NCBI GenBank assembly: GCA_015660615.1
Contig: DQKQ01000001.1
Coordinates: forward strand, 1-5,787
Origin: Flavobacteriales bacterium
GTDB lineage: Bacteria > Bacteroidota > Bacteroidia > Flavobacteriales_D > Sanyastnellaceae
Direction of reading: 5' to 3'
Length of the DNA stretch: 5,787 nt
Translations under genes and position numbers: made by a program
The notes under the pieces: generated by a model
What the model saw: only the letters and a program-made list of their open reading frames with translations
Told to the model about the DNA's origin: nothing
Database searches by the model: none
In this document: piece by piece, positions 5,526 to 5,787 of the stretch
Numbering within the stretch: the stretch's first letter is position 1
How the letters are laid out: the number at the start of each line of letters is the position of its first letter

Positions 5526-5787
5526 TTGAGTAAAGACGTAAAACAAAATATAGTTTCACAAGAATTTAAAATTGGAACCTTAATGATATTAGGTGTAGTC
5601 CTACTGATAACAGGACTGAACTACCTAAAGGGATTTAATCCACTGAGTAAACAAATTCATTTATTTGCGGTTTACGATAGAATTGAAGGTCTAGCAGTCT
5701 CGAACCCCGTTTTAGTTAATGGTTTTAAAGTTGGACAGGTTACGAATGTTAATTTTCTAGAGGACGGAGATGGTGCTCTTCTTGTAG
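5526..5787 (+). CDS. MCE/MlaD-family lipid-transport protein, N-terminal part
   Basis: The first 87 residues are visible and the gene continues past the window. After a short polar start (SKDVKQNIVSQEFKIG), residues 18-31 form one transmembrane segment (TLMILGVVLLITGL), followed by NYLKG and the MCE domain: LFAVYDRIEGLAVSNPVLVNG and FKVGQVTNVNF match the first strands of the MlaD/MCE fold. Such proteins form periplasmic rings, anchored in the inner membrane, that move lipids between the membranes with an MlaE/MlaF-type ABC transporter. The start appears to be TTG at 5526, 4 bases after the amidase stop. The first in-frame ATG, at 5583 (residue 20), would remove the cytoplasmic tail and begin inside the membrane segment; an in-frame TAA at 5505-5507 limits the start upstream. 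No Shine-Dalgarno is evident. Tight spacing indicates co-transcription with the amidase. The family is well supported; the start codon is less certain. Confidence 0.85.
   Translation, partial: MSKDVKQNIVSQEFKIGTLMILGVVLLITGLNYLKGFNPLSKQIHLFAVYDRIEGLAVSNPVLVNGFKVGQVTNVNFLEDGDGALLV

Overview
The window reads as ordinary core chromosome from a low-GC member of the Bacteroidota, most likely Flavobacteriales or a relative. The evidence is the set of protein types (a Bacteroidota-style LptD, an amidase with a C-terminal SPOR-like domain, and an MCE protein with a short N-terminal anchor), the lack of Shine-Dalgarno sequences, A-rich start regions, and -7 boxes resembling the Bacteroidota TAnnTTTG consensus. 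I see no mobile element, CRISPR array, tRNA or rRNA, and no gene-free stretch above 60 bases.

Left part (1-960): the C-terminal end of an unidentified plus-strand protein is followed, after a 46-base gap, by a small LPP20-type lipoprotein. The gap holds a near-consensus sigma-54 site. A short AT-rich hairpin lies at the convergent junction with the next gene.

Middle (950-1996): a minus-strand glutamine amidotransferase of the PabA/TrpG family and a plus-strand RidA enamine deaminase diverge from a 52-base region centred on a 14-base palindrome. RidA then converges on the lptD gene across only 16 bases, and a 10-bp hairpin covers that junction.

Right part (1987-5787): an envelope-biogenesis block. 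lptD (minus) and a zinc-dependent N-acetylmuramoyl-L-alanine amidase (plus) are head to head with start codons overlapping in the tetranucleotide CATG. The amidase is followed after 4 bases by an MCE/MlaD-type lipid-transport gene that appears to start at TTG and runs off the window. Together these genes cover LPS insertion in the outer membrane, peptidoglycan cleavage and lipid trafficking between membranes.

Nothing here amounts to a clearly new system. The best leads are architectural: the sigma-54-like promoter of the lipoprotein, the zero-spacing overlapping starts of lptD and the amidase, and the shared palindromic promoter of pabA/trpG and ridA.
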